64,000 nucleotides of DNA, taken from contig BCIA01000003.1 of NCBI GenBank assembly GCA_001599815.1, positions 3,906,001-3,970,000 on the forward strand, written 5' to 3'. The first letter of the stretch is position 1, and each line of letters opens with the position of its first letter. Below are positions 62,568 through 64,000 of this stretch, in pieces. A model generated the notes under the pieces. That model was not told where the DNA came from and searched no databases. It saw only the letters and a list, made by a program, of their open reading frames with translations. Source of the DNA: Furcasterigmium furcatum (Eukaryota; Ascomycota; Sordariomycetes; Glomerellales; Plectosphaerellaceae). Both the position numbers and the translations under genes were made by a program.

Positions 62568-63138
62568 CGATCAGGGACTGGAATGACTGAGCACAAGATG
62601 GGAACTATGGGACAGCATAAAAGCCAGGGGGGAAGGGATTAGAGATGGAGCGATGATGAGATGATATCCGGGTTCCCACGCCGTGGGTAGGGAACATTTT
62701 ATGGTTTTCGGCTCCTGTGTTTTTGTTTAACTCTCCTAGCGTATCATGCGTGTACAGGTTTATTGTTTTGGTGTTTTTGAATTGCATTGCGGTTCTCTAT
62801 CTTCTGCCTCTTGGCCCTTTTGCTTCCTGGATTAGATGTTCCGTGGCGGCCCGCTGGCCTTTAATGAATGATGATGACCTAAGTATCCTCGCCTCTTTCT
62901 GTGAGTGACGTTTACGTGAGGAAGACGGTAAGACTACGAGAGCTTCGGGGTCGGGGTTGATGATGTTCTCTTTTCGTGCGACCAGAGTCTGCCCAATATG
63001 TTGTATATTCGCAAAGAAGGTTGACCTGACGTGGTCTCGCCAGCCCCCGTCATCAAGTATCAACATTGAAAATAAAAGGTCTTGCTACGCGCTGGTGCTC
63101 TGATGCTCTTATTATGCGCCCTCGCTCAATGTGCCCGC
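62568..63138. other. 3' region between convergent LAH and DUF3176-like genes
   Basis: AT-rich DNA with T-rich stretches at 62700-62820 and AATAAAAG at 63071 lies between two convergent genes and probably holds both 3' UTRs and poly(A) sites. No coding or RNA feature recognised. Confidence 0.5.
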
Positions 63139-64000
63139 TTACTCCCGTGCAACTCTCCCGCAAGTGCCGGGTTCCATCCGCAGCTGTACATGATTCCATC
63201 CTATCCGGGTATGGATGCCGTTGGACTCGTTAACCCCGTCGAGGGCCTGCTCCCTCAAGCCCGGGTCCAGATCCATGCAGAGCGGCAGGAGAGCGTCGTC
63301 CTTCCACGGCAGCACGTTGTCGATCATGCGAGTGCGCACGATCTCTGCGACGAGATAGAGAATGGTGACCAGGATGATGGCCGCGGGATAGGCGAACCAC
63401 TCCCACCGCACGACTACGATGACCTCGCTCCCGTGGACCGTCCCTGGGTAGAACTCCGGGCTGTCTCGATTTCTCCGCACGCCGGTCGTGAGGGCCTCGG
63501 CAACGACATGGATCCAGTCCTCCGCCCAGTAGAAGTTGTGCCAGAAAGCCTCGGCATATTCGTTCGACGTTGCCGGGAGACCGAATTTGCCTTCCAGCAG
63601 CGCCCACTCCAGGTTGCCCGTGATGGTGCTGTTGACGAAATGCTGCATGGCCGGCATGACGCCGGGGTAGACCACGAACTCGTCGCTCTCCTGGGCGTTG
63701 AACGAGTCCGGATATTCGGTGAACGTGAAGTAATCCGCAAGGTGCTGCATCTGCCGCTCAAGATCCGTGGCGTTTTCGGAGATTTGTTGGCTATGTTCTT
63801 CCACCTGGTTCCAGACATCCTTGATAGTATCGTTCAGAACACCATTGACGACCGAGATGCTGCGTGCTTGGAGGCAGTACCAGAGCGCGCAGTCCACGGA
63901 GCCCGCCCATTCCAGGGACAGGACGTCTTCTTCGTCCATCAAGTGGAGGAGGACCTCCAGGGATATTCCAAGGGCGGAGAACTCGGCGATAACGTTTGGT
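63139..64000 (-). CDS. DUF3176-like membrane protein, C-terminal part (5' end outside window)
   Basis: The frame is open from the window edge to the TAA at 63139-63141 (287 codons visible). A Cys-containing ectodomain segment (SVDCALWYCLQARSISVVNG) is followed by polar, helical sequence, then a single strong transmembrane span near the C-terminus (WFAYPAAIILVTILYLVAEI) and the short tail motif RTRMIDNVLPWKDDALLPL. This layout, with W(F)xYPxxxxxxTxxxLxxxxxRTR...WK(S/D)D, is what I remember of the many mould proteins annotated DUF3176. The function is unknown; such proteins are multi-spanning surface or endomembrane proteins whose first spans would be outside this window. A Met near 63939 is internal, not the start. 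Confidence 0.65.
   Translation of the reverse strand, partial: PNVIAEFSALGISLEVLLHLMDEEDVLSLEWAGSVDCALWYCLQARSISVVNGVLNDTIKDVWNQVEEHSQQISENATDLERQMQHLADYFTFTEYPDSFNAQESDEFVVYPGVMPAMQHFVNSTITGNLEWALLEGKFGLPATSNEYAEAFWHNFYWAEDWIHVVAEALTTGVRRNRDSPEFYPGTVHGSEVIVVVRWEWFAYPAAIILVTILYLVAEIVRTRMIDNVLPWKDDALLPLCMDLDPGLREQALDGVNESNGIHTRIGWNHVQLRMEPGTCGRVARE

Overview
This window is nuclear DNA of a filamentous ascomycete (Pezizomycotina, most likely Sordariomycetes). The evidence is short introns (about 50-200 bp, one of 504 bp) with GTAAGT/GTATGT/GTACGT-type donors and CTAAC/CTGAC-like branch sites, GC-rich coding DNA, CT-rich leaders, monocistronic genes on both strands, and families limited to or typical of moulds: a leashin/involucrin-repeat giant protein, a BEM46 hydrolase, a WSC-glyoxal oxidase, a GPI-anchored Cu-type superoxide dismutase and an RTA1-like protein. 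I cannot name the species. I see no mobile element, CRISPR array, rRNA or convincing tRNA.

Layout. 0-10.6 kb is a dense housekeeping block: a Ctr copper transporter (5' end outside the window), a PCD1-like Nudix CoA diphosphatase ending in a PTS1-like tripeptide, a disordered single-exon protein, ERD1 and PEX10 as a divergent pair, and a LYAR-type zinc-finger protein. 13-21 kb carries a YPK1-like AGC kinase, a BEM46-like alpha/beta hydrolase and an NFX1/FAP1-type RING/R3H protein. 25-33 kb carries two extracellular copper enzymes in the same orientation, a five-WSC glyoxal oxidase and a GPI-anchored Cu superoxide dismutase. 34-41 kb carries an RTA1-like membrane protein and a three-finger C2H2 regulator. 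42.3-62.6 kb is one 20.2 kb gene for a protein of about 6,715 residues, recognised as the Woronin-body tether leashin (LAH; annotated in many fungi as involucrin repeat protein). The window closes with the C-terminal part of a DUF3176-like membrane protein.

How the parts relate. Most genes are independent. Three themes recur. (1) Copper and peroxide: copper import (Ctr), a copper-radical oxidase and a copper SOD, the last two both making extracellular H2O2 at the wall. (2) Peroxisome-related: PEX10, a Nudix CoA pyrophosphatase with a possible peroxisomal signal, and LAH, which tethers the peroxisome-derived Woronin body. (3) Secretory and membrane: ERD1, BEM46, RTA1-like and YPK1-like.

Coding models were assembled by hand from reading frame, splice-site phase and family knowledge; exon coordinates are in each entry. 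Gene-free stretches are long (21.0-25.2 and 35.2-39.0 kb) and hold only leaders, probable promoters and chance ORFs as far as I can see.
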